In this document: piece after piece, positions 1 to 12,915 of the stretch
Numbering within the stretch: the stretch's first letter is position 1
Layout: every line of letters starts with the position of its first letter
DNA from: Otis tarda
Lineage: Eukaryota; Chordata; Aves; Otidiformes; Otididae
Reading direction: 5' to 3'
Length of the DNA: 64,000 bases
Assembly: GCA_026413225.1 (NCBI GenBank)
Contig: CM048553.1
Span: 143,748,690-143,812,689 of the forward strand
The notes under the pieces: model-generated
What the model was told of the DNA's origin: nothing
Databases searched by the model: none
Seen by the model: only the letters and a program-made list of their open reading frames with translations
Program-made: the position numbers and the translations under genes

Positions 1-3000
1 CCAAAGTTAAATATGAGAGCTTGATGATAGACTGACCTGCCCACCAGCTTCGGAGTGTGGCAATTAAATCATAGGTCTTATATTAAAGCTTTGAAAGAAT
101 GTGTTATTCGGTTCATTTCATTCAGAGTCATGAATGGTGTAACTTCTAACTAAGCTTTCCTGCTGCAAGCCTCTGTCAATCTGAATGAATCTGGCCATGT
201 TTCTACAGCATGAGGAGAAATATTTTGCAATTTATCAAAACATGTGAAATATCTTACATTTAACATAACTATTTTTTTCTTTTTTTTTTTTTGAGTTCTG
301 CAATGGGCAACAAAAATATTACTATAATACAGCATGCATCTCCATACAGCTTCTTGCTTAGTTCACCTTATTAATTTATTTTTTTAATTTCATGATTTAG
401 TTATGATCTGAGCTTTCCCATTCATTATTCAGGCCATGATTTGGCTGGAATTTAATCTAAGTGAAAATGTTCACGGTTTTTGGAAAGTTCCCAAAATAGT
501 GGAAATGTCAGCAAAAACTTGAAGAACTGTGGTCGTCCCTTTTAAGTGTATAAGAATAAGAAATAAGGAAATCGAAATAAGTGTTCTGTTTTATTTTCCT
601 TTAGGTTTTTTTTAATATTGTTTTTTGTGAATACCTGTCTCCAGATGATAACTTTGGTAAATAGTTCAAAATCTATAGCTTTTCATCTATAAACTTGTGC
701 AACTGAAACTTAAAGTGACAATTAATTCAGGTTCTGTTATCTGCTGCAGTATTTTGATAAGTATTTATATAAACATACATCCTATGTTCGTGATCTAAAA
801 CTGATGTTGAAGCAGTCCGTTTTATTATAATTAGGCTTGTCTCTTGGGTTTTTCTTTATTTTTTGTTAGAGCGAGATGTGGTACGTTTCAATGTACACAA
901 ATAACTTCCATTTTATTTTCTTATTAGAATTCTCCTTGTTGTTCACATAATGTGTCTTTTGCCTTATTGACTCAGCAAATACATTAGCACTAACAGTTGA
1001 GACAAACCATTTGAGCTGTTAACCACATACCTGAGGGGTCTGGTAAATTCATCTGCCATTTCTGGAAATAAGCTTTTTATTTGTTTTCATGAAATAAGTT
1101 AAATTGGCTGCTTATGTCTGAATCTGACTTTTGTACTACAGGACAAATAAAATATGTGAGTACTAATCAGGGGGTCTCCAGAATATTGCACCTTGTTGTC
1201 TTCTGATATGGTAACTTAGTCTTACGTACATTTAATTCTACTAAAACTGACATTGGTTATACTCATTAGCACTGGTCTTCGACTACAAATATTTTCTCTC
1301 TGTTTCAACATAAATTAAAAGGATATATTTTTCATTTTCTGTTTACATTGTGTGTTTGGTGTATTGATATGGAAGTGTTGTGGAATTCTATATAGGTCTG
1401 TAAATGTGCCTCTGCTTGAAGTCCCTGCTCTCTAGTACGCAGTTCTGGAGCTCGTACACGACTGCATGCTTGAGTATAGGTTTGCTGAATGAGCATTGTA
1501 CAGTAAATCAACTGTGGTGTTGTGTTGGAGAATAATACTAAAAAAAAGACAACCCAGGAGCAAGGATACCTAGGCAAGAGTACTAAATGTCAGGAGAGAG
1601 TCCGTGGCTAGTAAAAGAAAAAAATATTTTAGCAGTTTTGCGCTAACATGCTAACCTTTACTTTCCGGGTGTATTAGGTAAGAAAAAGCTTTGAGGAGAC
1701 TGTAGTGCCTTTCTTCCAAAGTGCAGGATTTTCTCTCCACATCAGTTTTAGATGGTATCTGTGATCAAAGGGACATATACTGTTCACATGCTTCCTCTGT
1801 ACTTCAGAACGAGGGGTGACCTGGAGGGTGTATAAGTGCCCTTGTGTGGTTGCCTGGAAACTTTGGCCCACACAAGTGTCAACTTTCTTTCATGGTTATA
1901 AAGGAAGACTGAGCCTCACAGAGAGCTTTAGTCTTAGAGAAAAAAGGTCCTTGTGTGTTTTAAAACAAGTGTCTCACCAGGAGATAATGGTAGAGCAGTG
2001 GGTTATAAATGATGTATTTTGTTCACTTCGCCTTGATAATGGCACAAGGGAAAAAAAGTTCATCGCTCTCTTATCAAAATACTGTGACATTTCTCCTTCA
2101 ACTGTAAAATTTCCTATCACATTCCTCTGCTGCAACAGCAACTAAATTTACTCGATTGTAGAGACTACATAATCTCTCATCAAAAGGTGTCTTTTTTATT
2201 CTTTCTTTTCTCCCTACTTATACATCAGGAGAAACACCAAGGTTGCTAAAATCACTGTTTTTACAATGAAGTAAATTTGCTTTTAAGGAGTTTATACATT
2301 AGCTAGTATCTACTATGCTGTGCCATGCAGACTCTTTTTCTATCTTGGCCAAAGGCAGTATGGTGGTTTCTGTTGTGTCTTTTTACTGTGATCACATTCA
2401 TTCCTGATGATGTATTTTTAATGAAGCAAATCACAAATGGAAGTTACTACTAATTGTTGAAGACCAAAAGCACTGAAAAACAGTTGAGCTGATCTCAAGT
2501 GATGACTTATTTTCAGTAAGTACAGATTGCCGTTTGATACAAGGGATGACATTTTTGTTCCTGCAAACAAATTTCTTTCTGTAGCATTTCCAGCTTACAA
2601 AAGTGCAGATCTGTATGTTCTTCTCAGGGAAACACATGCATTTAAGTTTTGGTTTGCCATCTGCCCAGAGTATGGCTCTCAAACTGCACAGCTCCGTGGT
2701 TTGTAAAGTTGCCGTTCCCTCAGATGGGAATGGTTGTGCAAATGCAGTCATGCTGTTCGAGGTCTGTCTCCTAAATGCCCGTTCAAAGCTGGCTGAAGTA
2801 AATTGGAATTGACACCAGTGGGTTTTGGATAAGTTATGCCTTTGTCCAATACAGAGGAGCAGTATTCTACTATTACATGTAGCAGACTGTATTTCGTCTG
2901 TAGAAGCTGGTGTGAAACAAAGGTACTATCTCTTATAAAGCTATGGAAAACTACCACAAGGCACTTTTCTGTTTCCATGACTGTAATGGAAAACATCATA

Positions 3001-6000
3001 AAATAAAGTGTTTAAATCCAACGTGTGTGTCCATTTACATTTTGAGAATTAATAGTAAAATGATACTATGGGTACTGAAAAACTGGTAATGAAATTTACA
3101 GCTTTGTAAAATGAATTCCCATAGTGAAAGTTCAACCATGCAGCTTTTGCCCAATATTTTGCCCGTATCAGTTTCTAATATGGGTATATCAAAGAATATT
3201 GGAGAACGACAGCATATTGCTATAAGTAACTAAAATGTTAGCAGAAAGAAATAGTATTGCTAAAATGCTGAGGTAAATCTCAGGATGGAAACACATCTAA
3301 GAGAAAATAACAGCTTAGTGTGCACATGGACTCTGTAGCCTAGAGTCCAGACTGCAGGCTCAAAAATATTTTGTTTCTTCCAACAGAGCGAATATTGAAG
3401 AACTGTTATAATGCTAATATAATGATTAGCTCCTTACAATGGATTCTGCTCAGAGTTATAATGTTCTCAGAATTAATCTCCAGAGACATCTAGAGGAGAT
3501 GTGACATTCCCTGCAGGACTTGGAGCTGCGTACTTCAATAGTAGACTTCTACTCATAAGTAAAACACCGCACATTAATTATGTGAAACTGCCCCACTACC
3601 AAATGACGATGTGGATAAAATCCCTATATATATGTAACTGTGCTCTGTGCCTGGCATGCAAATATTCTGTTTCAACCAACTGGGATTTTTTTCTGTTTTA
3701 GAGAAGAGTTTACTCCTGGCTGGATCATCCTTTGGGAGAAATTACAAGTGAAGTAATAGAAGGATACCAATGTTTTATGATATATATGATGACCAGGGGT
3801 GAAATTGGGGATAAGTGAAAGTTCATTTGGTGTTACATGCTTCTCTTTCATAGTCACATGGTAATTATTGGAAGATATATTGTCTTTAATCATAGTCTTT
3901 TGGAACACAAGCTTATGGATGGGCTGTTTGTGAAGTGCATGACATTGTTTTCATATTTTTCAAGAGAAGGCATAACCATCTGTTGCATTTGAGAAACTGC
4001 AAAGAATATTTTTATGCTAACTGCACTTTTATTAACAGTACAACTCAAGAAAAGCTCTTGGTTTAGAATTTTGCATTTTTATTAGTTGAAATTGTGAGAT
4101 TACATAGTAATTTAATTTTTATTTGCATTGGAATGGTCAGTGAAAACAGTTGGCGTGCCCAAGAAATCTCCCATGGCTTTGCACAAACAGTCTTTGTTTC
4201 ACACGACTAGGGTCAGTGGTGCAGTGCATTCACATATTAATAAATGTATGCTTTAAATATTAATCTGTGAATATATACTGAGATCAGCTGTGAATTTTGT
4301 ACACATCGTATCATGCTATGTTTAAGCAAAATTACCAGTGAGGAAAAGAGACCTGTCATAAGTCTACTGGTTTACCACAGTTCTAATATATGGCACAAAA
4401 ATCTATAAGTCATTTTTCACTTGAAAATTGCAAAAGAAAAGTCTTGAAATGAATTTGCACTTCCTTCAAATTGGGCAAACTAACTTAACCGCTATTGTTT
4501 CAATAGCTGAGTGCCATCTCCAGGCTAGATAGTGTGGGATGCTGGGGGAAAAGGGGAGAATCCGGAATAATCACGTTCTGGAATACTAAATACATTCATT
4601 GTGCTTTCTGAAGGCACGTTATAAGCAGCAAAATGGGAAAACGTTAACATCAAAATTAAAAGACTGTGGTAGGTGTAGCAGCCTCATACTCTCATCGTAT
4701 GACATTGCCTCATTGTACAACAGTTACTTGTGGGATCTTTGATTCCAGTTGCCAAAATTGAAACAGAGATTGCATCTAAGTAAACTGTCACACTACTGAG
4801 AACTCAGTGGCCTTAAACATGGTTCATGGCTTCGGCAAACAACCCAAACTTTTTAATACAATAGACAGGATATCGGAATAACTTTGGCTTAGTGTGCCAA
4901 GTGCATAGCTGAATGAGAAAAGAGAAGTAGGTGTCACCAGGATGCAAGAGGTACTTTTGTACCTTTGCATGAACAGATGTGTCTACACAAAGTGCATGTA
5001 GATTGAGTAGTATATTGCTTTATTGCATTTGGTGATGTTATGTATTTCATGTGGTTGAGACCCCAAAAAAGAATAACCTACAGGACAGACTGACCTGAGA
5101 CTGGACAACCCACCACACTCAACCCACGACACCCAATCGACTCCTGCGCTTTCATTTATATGTAATACATTAACATGGAGCTGAAGCAGGGGTAAATAGC
5201 CTATATAACCCCTCTCCTCACCCCTCTAATGGCCTGCCTTCTCCCAATTATTTTTCAAGTAATCTCATTTACAACATATTATGTTCTCTAATTAATAATG
5301 TGCAGCACAGGAGAAAGAGAATCACTTGGTATGGAAAAATTATGGCTTAGAATTAAGGGTTCAGATATATGACCATGTGGGTTAGCAAGTTCCATACACT
5401 GTCTAACTGCTGGTAACTGTCCGTAGTGTGCTTTAGATCATGAATTCAGAGTGATTTGACTCCATGCTTTGATCAGCATTCATTTAGCCAGCCTCTCTTT
5501 TCCCTTCTACAAGTTACAAGCCTCACACCCAGCACACATCTGCATTTAGTGCCTTTCGCAAAGAGACTTAAAGCCTTAAAAATGTCATTTTGGTACAAGA
5601 GGCACGCAAGGTGGGTGAGGTATAAAATAATTGGTATCAACTTCTCCATTGGTAAGCGAAGACCAACCCAGCAGTTTAAACCCCAGAGCCCTCAGGCAGA
5701 ACCCCAGAAAATGTTCTGTTGTTAGCAACGTCTTTTGGTATAGGTGGGTTATGTAAATGAACTCCTGAATGGTCTTTTCTTGGTGTAACAGTTGTGACTG
5801 TAAACATACGTGAAAGGAGAGAAAGCAGTAACATAAAAACCATAATCACTGGAATTTGTTATCATTTCTTCTTTTAAAATGTTTCCACATGCTGAATGCT
5901 GTTTCTTGCACGGTACAGTGGATCACAGGAAATACATTATTGATTATGTTATTGTAAATCATTTGCAGGTGAGAGATATTTTGTATTATTACTTGTGCAG

Positions 6001-9000
6001 AGTCCAACACTCATGAGATAAAAAAGCCAAATGTGAATTTCACTTGATGGAGCCGTGCACATCAGATACTCATCTGTCGGGGGCTGCCAGTAGTGCAGCA
6101 GAAATGCCAAAATGAGAGTTATTAGGTAGAAAACTCACAGCAGCCTGCGTTTCTGGAACTGGACAACATGAATCAGGTAATCATTCGTATATATGTCTAT
6201 GTACAGTGTCAGCATTGTGGTGTTGAATGTAGGTGATGTGGTCTTCTTAGGGACAGGAATTGATCTTTTTCCCTTGCTGTGTTTCACAGACCTAGTGCAA
6301 GAGAAGAGTCAAGCTGCAAAAGCAGTCACTGGAGGTTTTCAGGTATGTGATGTCGAATGCCTGAATCACAAAACCATCACTGTAACAGGGGCATGGCGAA
6401 TGTTTGTGCTGTCACTAGAATTCCCAATGCCTTTCGTATTGCTCTCTATTATAAATAGAGAGATATATATATTTTTAAATTATCTCTTCAACTTCTGCAA
6501 ACAGTTTATGATTCTTTCCTGTAGAAACAAAAGAAAAAGTGGAACAAGGGGACAAGGACAACTGTGAGGAGTTATCCTCAGCTTATTCATTGAACATATT
6601 TTTGTATCATGATACAGCAACCGGCAGATTATGACTTCTCTTAGCTTCAAGCAGATAGTGCCAGGAAAGTGAACAGAGACATGATATACTGAGTCTAATT
6701 TATCATACTGTTTTTCCACGTATGAAGCCTGAAACAGTGAAGTGTTTAGGTTGAAATACTGATCAAGTTCTAGAGGGTGGCTTTCAGGTTTAGTGGAATG
6801 GAGTGACAATGAAAGAGCTGTTAAGTTGTCAGTAGCTGTTAAGCTGTTGGCATCCTGAACTCCTGGAGAAAAAAAAAACACAACCCACTTTTTCTGCACA
6901 TAAAACACACTTTCCTCCAGAAAATTTTGATAAGAAAGCTACAGTGGAATCCTAATTTGGACAAATGATTTGTAGTTATCAAGTAATTCCAGTAATCTGA
7001 AAATCAAAATATAGTTTTGAATTTTTTTTTTTTTTTAATATGTCCTCACTTCCAAACCAAATCTCTCAGTTGAAACTGAACTTTAAACAGGCCCACTGAT
7101 GTCCTCCCACTGTCATGCTGTGTGAGTGGTTCTCATTGTAAGGGTTGAAATGTTCTGGTATAGTGAATGTTATGTGTGTGCTGGAAATTACCATTGATTT
7201 CTTCTGTGTATTTTTTTTTTCAGAGTCCACAATTTATCACCCTAAAATATTCCAGAGAAAAGCACTGTTGAGTTTCATATTCTTCATGGCTTTCTTTTTT
7301 AAATGAAGAACAGTAACTGAAAAAAATTAACTTTGGCATATTCAAAAATGCCTTTGAAAACATGGTTGTGCAAACAAGGACGTAACTGCAGAGAGTAATT
7401 TCAGACACCTCTGTCTCAGTGGAAATTGAAAAACTGCTGAGAGAAGGTGAAGTGGTGATGGGGTGAGTGTTCTGTAGGAACACTGTAAAATTACATCATG
7501 TTGAACATGCAGGGCCTAACTGAAACCTGTTGAGGTCAATTAAAATCTTGATATTAATTTTCATACCTTTCAGATTAACCTCATCTTTATTTTGTGGAAT
7601 TATATTATGATGGATTTTTTTTTTATCCTCAGGCTTACATGCTTCTGTCTTCGAACTTCTTGTTAAGTCTCCTAATAATGCTGGTTTTAATTTAGTGTTC
7701 AAGTTCTGTTCCTTGCTGTGAGAAATATATTTATTAATACAAATAGAAGCTAGGAAATGGTTACCTGAAGGTGGTGTTATCATGCACAAAATGTTCTTCC
7801 AAAATGCCAAGTTTTGTCTGATGGAAATATTTAATAGTTTGACTTAAATTATTTAAATAAGCATTCTCTATTAAATAAAATTGCAAAACTGGTTGATGTG
7901 ATAGTCTGTAATCATTTACTCAAATGACCCATCCTCGTTGATCATTTTTCCATTATTCTGTCCACTGTTGTTGATAATCTTGACATCTGTGCTTCTGGAT
8001 GCTAGACTATTCTAGGCTGTGTATCTAAGAAAATATAATTACCCCTATCTGTGACACATCATTACAATGCATTAAGTTTTTCTTTGCTCTGCATAGGTAC
8101 GGATTTAGTATTGCATCAAATGACTGTGATTACATTCCAACAGTAGTGCAACTGTAGGTGTAAAGCTACATGGTCCCCAAAACTTGGGAAGCTCATTTTC
8201 TTTTTCTCCATGAATCTACAAATTAATGAAACATATCAGTCTGAGGATAAGTTATATTATGATTCTTTTTTCATAATATATCTGACAAGATAGCTCTGAA
8301 TCAAATGAATAAACCAAGACTGGTTTTAGCCCTCAAATTTCATGTGCTTAGATGTATGTAGCTGATGAAGAGCAGTGTGCCAGGAAGCAGAATTCTCACT
8401 GTGCCATCTCCCAGTCGGTGCAGTCTGTATCCCTTGAACACTGAAAAGAAAGATCACAGTAAACCAGTCATTCTCTTTCAAGCTCTCTCTATACAGGTTG
8501 GTATTAATATGGCAGGAAAACGTGTGCCAAAAGCACACTGCGGTACAATATTGTTGAACTTGGAGGAAAGAAAGGTATGAGAAGGAAGCCATAAACAAAA
8601 GGGGAACCTTTATATTAGCCTTTCCAGTTAGAAGTCTTCCCTTAAAGTCAGGAATGTGGACTGGTCAACTGCCTTGGGGGCTAATTTAGACAATTTGGAA
8701 TAGCTAATTCAAAATGTTTGAAATAACGTCACTGAGAATTGTCTGCTACTAGCATTTCAATATTGTTCTGTACAATAATAATCTATTTAATCAAATTACA
8801 AAAGAAAACATTGATTGCCTCTCTACCTGTGTCCAGAGGAGTTTTTGTAACCCGTTCTTATGTGCATCTTGTTCGCCATTCAGATTGTCGTGTTATTTTG
8901 TAACCATGGAGAGGCAGGGAGGGATGCCTGTTGGTGGAATTTAGATTTCTCCGGCTGAGTGCAAACCAATTTTTGAGAAAAATGAGAAAACATTTCTTAA

Positions 9001-11627
9001 TGTAAATTGTACTGTCACTCCCTTATATCATCAGTGCAAAATGGATTTCTTTCCAGATCATCTGAACTGTATAATTAGCACATTGTTAAAGCATAGGTTT
9101 GAAAGTACAAAATTGTATACATTTTCAGTGACTAAAGATAAATGCAATTACATCAGAGGAACTAATAATTGGTCAAATAATAGAAGTTAAAAATTTTTGA
9201 TACAACTGTGGCATTTTCTAACAACTTTACCACCATTTTCTTTTAAAATTGTTCTTTTCACAATTTTTTTTTTTTAATCTACCTATATTTTGAATAGGAA
9301 TGATTAAAGGGAAATGTGAATAATTATTGGTCCTAAAATGTTATAGTCCTAAATGGGATGAGCCATTTTTGGAAGACGCAACACTTTGAGTCAATCATCA
9401 ACTCCAGATATAGTGTATGTGATTTTGGTGCTGTGCTCCCTTTTCACTTAACAAAGCATCTCTTTAACATTATTTTCTTACTCATATTCTGCTACTCTTT
9501 TGGTTTACAAAGGTAGGGGCTACTTTGACGTAAATCATCTGACAATCACAGTTTGCTTTCCATTGCTAGTTTCTGAATAGTTTATGTGCTTTAGACTTCA
9601 GAATTACACGTATATGCTATATTGCTCAATAACATTTTAAAAAAAAAACAATATGGTTGCTGGTTTTAATTCATTTATCTTGCCTATGTATTTAGAGCAT
9701 GTATAAAATGTAACTTCTCCATCATGTCACAAAAAGTTATTGCACTCTTGGGTTCATGAATTCAAGAAACATGACATAATAGACTGGCAAATATGGCCTT
9801 GTGTCTTCTGATGATGATCCAAATCCACTCACTTATCTTGATCTGCCTATATTGTTAACAACATGGGATGTCACACAACAAATTTTTCATTTTAACTGTT
9901 CTTTATGTACAGTGCAGTGTGGAATTTACTTTTTATTGCCTTTCGGAAGGAAGTATCATACCTCTCGGTGAAATAATGGTTTTGTCAGACACTGGTATAT
10001 TTATTGTGTAGTGCTTTTAAATTCTACACTATTTATACCAAGCTCTCTTGGTGTAGGACAGGTAAGATGTGATACCTCTCTTTCTTCATGAGAATACTTA
10101 AAGCTTTGTGGATACAGAGTGTATTGTTGATATGATAATTGAGATCTGTGTTGTAAGTTTCAAATAGAATTATTTTGTTCTTCCAAGTGCTCTGTGAATG
10201 TGCAAAATGTAAACAGCTACTAGAAATGACTGACAAACCTAAAGCTTCTACTCACAATCTTCACATTGATTTGCGTGCCTCTTCCTACCATAATTATACT
10301 TGTTACAAAGTGCAGACATTGATTTGCTGTTAGAGTTTTTATTACATTTGTTCATGACAGGGAGGTACAGCAGTAATTTTGTTGCATGCACTGCCAATGT
10401 TTAGTTGTCAGGAGGTGTCTAAATGGTGACTGTGAAAAAAGTCAAAGAATGATGCATGATTGTAAAACTCTTGGGATCAAAGAAGAATGTAAAAATAAGG
10501 GACACATGTCCTGGAATGACACTGAAGAGTGGGCTGCCAGGCAAATTGAAATAATTTTAATTGGTCTAAATATTTCTAGCAAGATGACAATAAATTAAAA
10601 AAGGAGATTTCTGTATACTTCAGTGGCAGGTAAGAAGGATGTTGTGGAGTGAATGGTTTGCTTTCTTCCGTTATATGTAGGATTTTGGAACAATTGAACT
10701 CAGTATTTTGAAAGGTATCATTTGCTATTTTGTGAGTGTATCTAAGAGATAAAAAGCAGTATATAAAAAATATTTTTCTACTGACATAAATTTGTTGATT
10801 GTAATTATTTCAAGAGTAAAAGCATGCAATGTTTGAGTTTAAGTAAATTCTAAAATTAAATAAAAGCAAAGACCTCAATCTTCAAAAACTCTATATTAAA
10901 GTAGTCCTCTGTTTCTTTCTCTCTGGCTGTCTTTTAACTTTATTCAGAGGATACAGGGACTAAGCTTTGTTTAACTATTCTAGAAGATGATACAGAGTAC
11001 ATATCAGAAACATAATCAAAGACCCATTGCAAGCCTACTTGCCAGAGACAAAAGAGATGCAGCATATTTGAAAAGGGCATCCATTTCAGAATGCCAAGAT
11101 GTATTATTTTTTGCTATTGGTATTACAGTATCACCTAGAAGCTGTTGGTTTCTGTTGACATAGAGTTCCTTTTTTCCTAGATACTATACTTTATAGATAA
11201 ATAAAAATGTGTATGTGTACATACATATCTATTATCTGTAATGTATATTTGTGTATTTGTTTTACATTTTTATATGTATATCTACACATGCAAACACAAT
11301 TACAGTCCCCAGTCTGGATTGCTTGCTATCTAAAAAGACAGATCAATAAAAGATGAGGGAAAGGAAGTATTACTTCTGGAGTTACAGAGAGGTTAGTAGT
11401 GATTTTGAAGGTCCCATAGGAGGCAGGCTTAGATACAATTCACCAAGCCCAGAACTTTATGCCTAAAACTACTGCAAGACCAGCCTTCTCTGAAATACAT
11501 ATTTGTCTCCTTTATTTGGTAGGTTTTGGAACTGTTTATTGTGATATGAGTGAGAAAGTACTACACGGGACCTAGCAAAGTTTTGAGTTACCTGTTTATA
11601 GGAGTTTCTTTGGTACTGCCTTTTGAA
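1..11627. other. Gene-free AT-rich intronic DNA
   Basis: No repeat family, RNA gene or exon is recognised. It contains short poly-T/poly-A runs (for example near 282-292, 7022-7036 and 9262-9275), a small hairpin at 6442-6462, an odd segment at 5050-5230 and an AT/GT-rich tract at 11207-11297. All long reading frames here lack recognisable domains. Confidence 0.6.
11207..11297. repeat. Degenerate TA/TG-rich simple repeat
   Basis: Alternating TATG, TACATA and TGTA words run from GTGTATGTGTACATACATAT to CTACACATGC. This is a decayed dinucleotide-type tract with weak self-complementarity. Confidence 0.6.
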
Positions 11628-12095
11628 TATCGTAGAATAGTAGAATGGTTTGGGTTGGAAGAGATCTTTAAAGACCATCTAGTCCAACCCCCTGCAAGAA
11701 GCAGGGATATCTTCCACTAGATCAGGTTGCTCAGAGCCCTGTCCAACCTGGCCTTGAACAGTTCCAGGGATGGCGCATCTACCATCTCTCTAGACAACCT
11801 GTTCCAGTGCTTGACCACCCTCAGTGGAAAAAATGTCTTCCTTATATTTAGTCTAAATCTACCGTCTTTTAGTTTTAAACCATTACTGCTTGTCCTATCA
11901 ACACAGACCCTGCTGAAGAGTTTCTCCCCATCTTTCTTATAAGCCTTATAGCAGCCTTCCAGTCCCGTTAGTCCCTTGAGGAACTGGAAGGCTGCTATAA
12001 GGTCTCCCCGGAGCCTTTTCCAGGCTGAACAGCCCCAACTCTCTCAGCCTGTCATCACAGGAGAGATGCTCCAGCCCTCTGATCAGTCTGTCTCT
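11628..12095 (-). mobile_element. CR1 LINE fragment 1 (3' end, diverged)
   Basis: The left edge reads as the reverse of a CR1 3' tail (ATCGTAGAATAGTAGAATGG), followed by the inverted CR1 3' UTR and the C-terminal part of ORF2 (GTTGGAAGAGATC, CATCTAGTCCAACCCC, GAACAGTTCCAGGGATGG, CTCTCAGCCTGTC). CR1 is the dominant non-LTR retrotransposon of birds and is almost always truncated at its 5' end, as here, where homology stops near 12095. It is more diverged than the next two copies, and its ORF2 frame is broken. It carries a perfect inverted duplication at 11944-12002 that is not part of the CR1 pattern seen in fragment 2. Confidence 0.93.
11944..12002. repeat. Perfect 20-bp inverted repeat within CR1 fragment 1
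   Basis: The left arm at 11944-11963 (CCTTATAGCAGCCTTCCAGT) is the exact reverse complement of the right arm at 11983-12002, with a 19-base spacer. CR1 fragment 2 has only the right-arm equivalent at the matching place (from about 12560), so the left arm is an extra inverted copy inserted into the element. Confidence 0.95.
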
Positions 12096-12240
12096 CATTT
12101 TGGAAAGTAATCCATAGTATTTTTAATTGGTTGCCAAAAGGAAAAGACAGCATAAGCATATAGAAAGTACCTAAATGTATTATGGCCATATTTGGCACAG
12201 TAGAAGACTTTGTAAGCTACATATGTTTATTTCTACATAT

Positions 12241-12915
12241 ATTCATAGAATCATAGAATGGTTAGGGTTGGAAGGGACCTTCAAAGGTCATCTAGTCCAA
12301 CCCCCCTGCAAGGAGCAGGGACATCCCCGACTAGATCAGGTTGCTCAGAGCCTCATCCAGCCTGGCCTTGAACGTTTCCAGGGATGGGGCATCCACCACC
12401 TCTCTGGGCAACCTGTTCCAGTGTTCCACAACTCTCATTGTAAAAAATTTTTTCCTAATATCCAATCTAAATCTACCTCCCTCTATTTTGAAACCATTAC
12501 TCCTTGTCCTATCACAACAGGCCCTACTGAACAGCCTCTCCCCATCTTTCCTGTAGGCCCCCTTGAGGTACTGGAAGACCGCTATCAGGTCTCCCCAGAG
12601 CCTCCTCTTCTCCAGGCTGAACGGCCCCAACTCTCTCAGCCTGTCCTCATAGGAGAGGTGCTCAGGCCCTCTTATCATCTTCGTGGCCCTCCTCTGGACC
12701 TTCTCCAACTGGTCCATGTCCTTCCTATGTTGGGGGCTCCAGAACTGGACACAGTACTCCAGGTGGGGCCTCACCAGGGCAGAGTAGAGGGGGAGAATCA
12801 CCTCCCTCGACCTGCTGGCCACGCTCCTCTTGATGCAGCCCAGGATGCGGTTGGCCTTCTGGGCTGCAAGAGCGCATTGCCGGCTCATGCTGAGCTTCTT
12901 GTCCACCATCATTCT
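12241..12915 (-). mobile_element. CR1 LINE fragment 2 (3' end, relatively intact)
   Basis: The inverted 3' tail (CATAGAATCATAGAATGG) starts the element, then comes the 3' UTR, then about 195 codons of ORF2 C-terminus read on the minus strand. The copy is truncated near 12915, inside the reverse transcriptase region, after a stretch reading [20 protein letters not shown]. It lies about 150 bp from fragment 1 in the same orientation but is less decayed, so it is a separate, younger insertion and not a continuation. Confidence 0.96.
12331..12915 (-). pseudogene. CR1 ORF2 C-terminal remnant (reverse transcriptase thumb and tail)
   Basis: The frame is open on the minus strand from the truncation point to a stop at about 12331. 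Recognisable CR1 blocks in order are [72 protein letters not shown] and [13 protein letters not shown]. The endonuclease and the catalytic part of the reverse transcriptase are missing, so it cannot be functional. The long plus-strand frame over the same bases is an antisense shadow. Confidence 0.92.
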
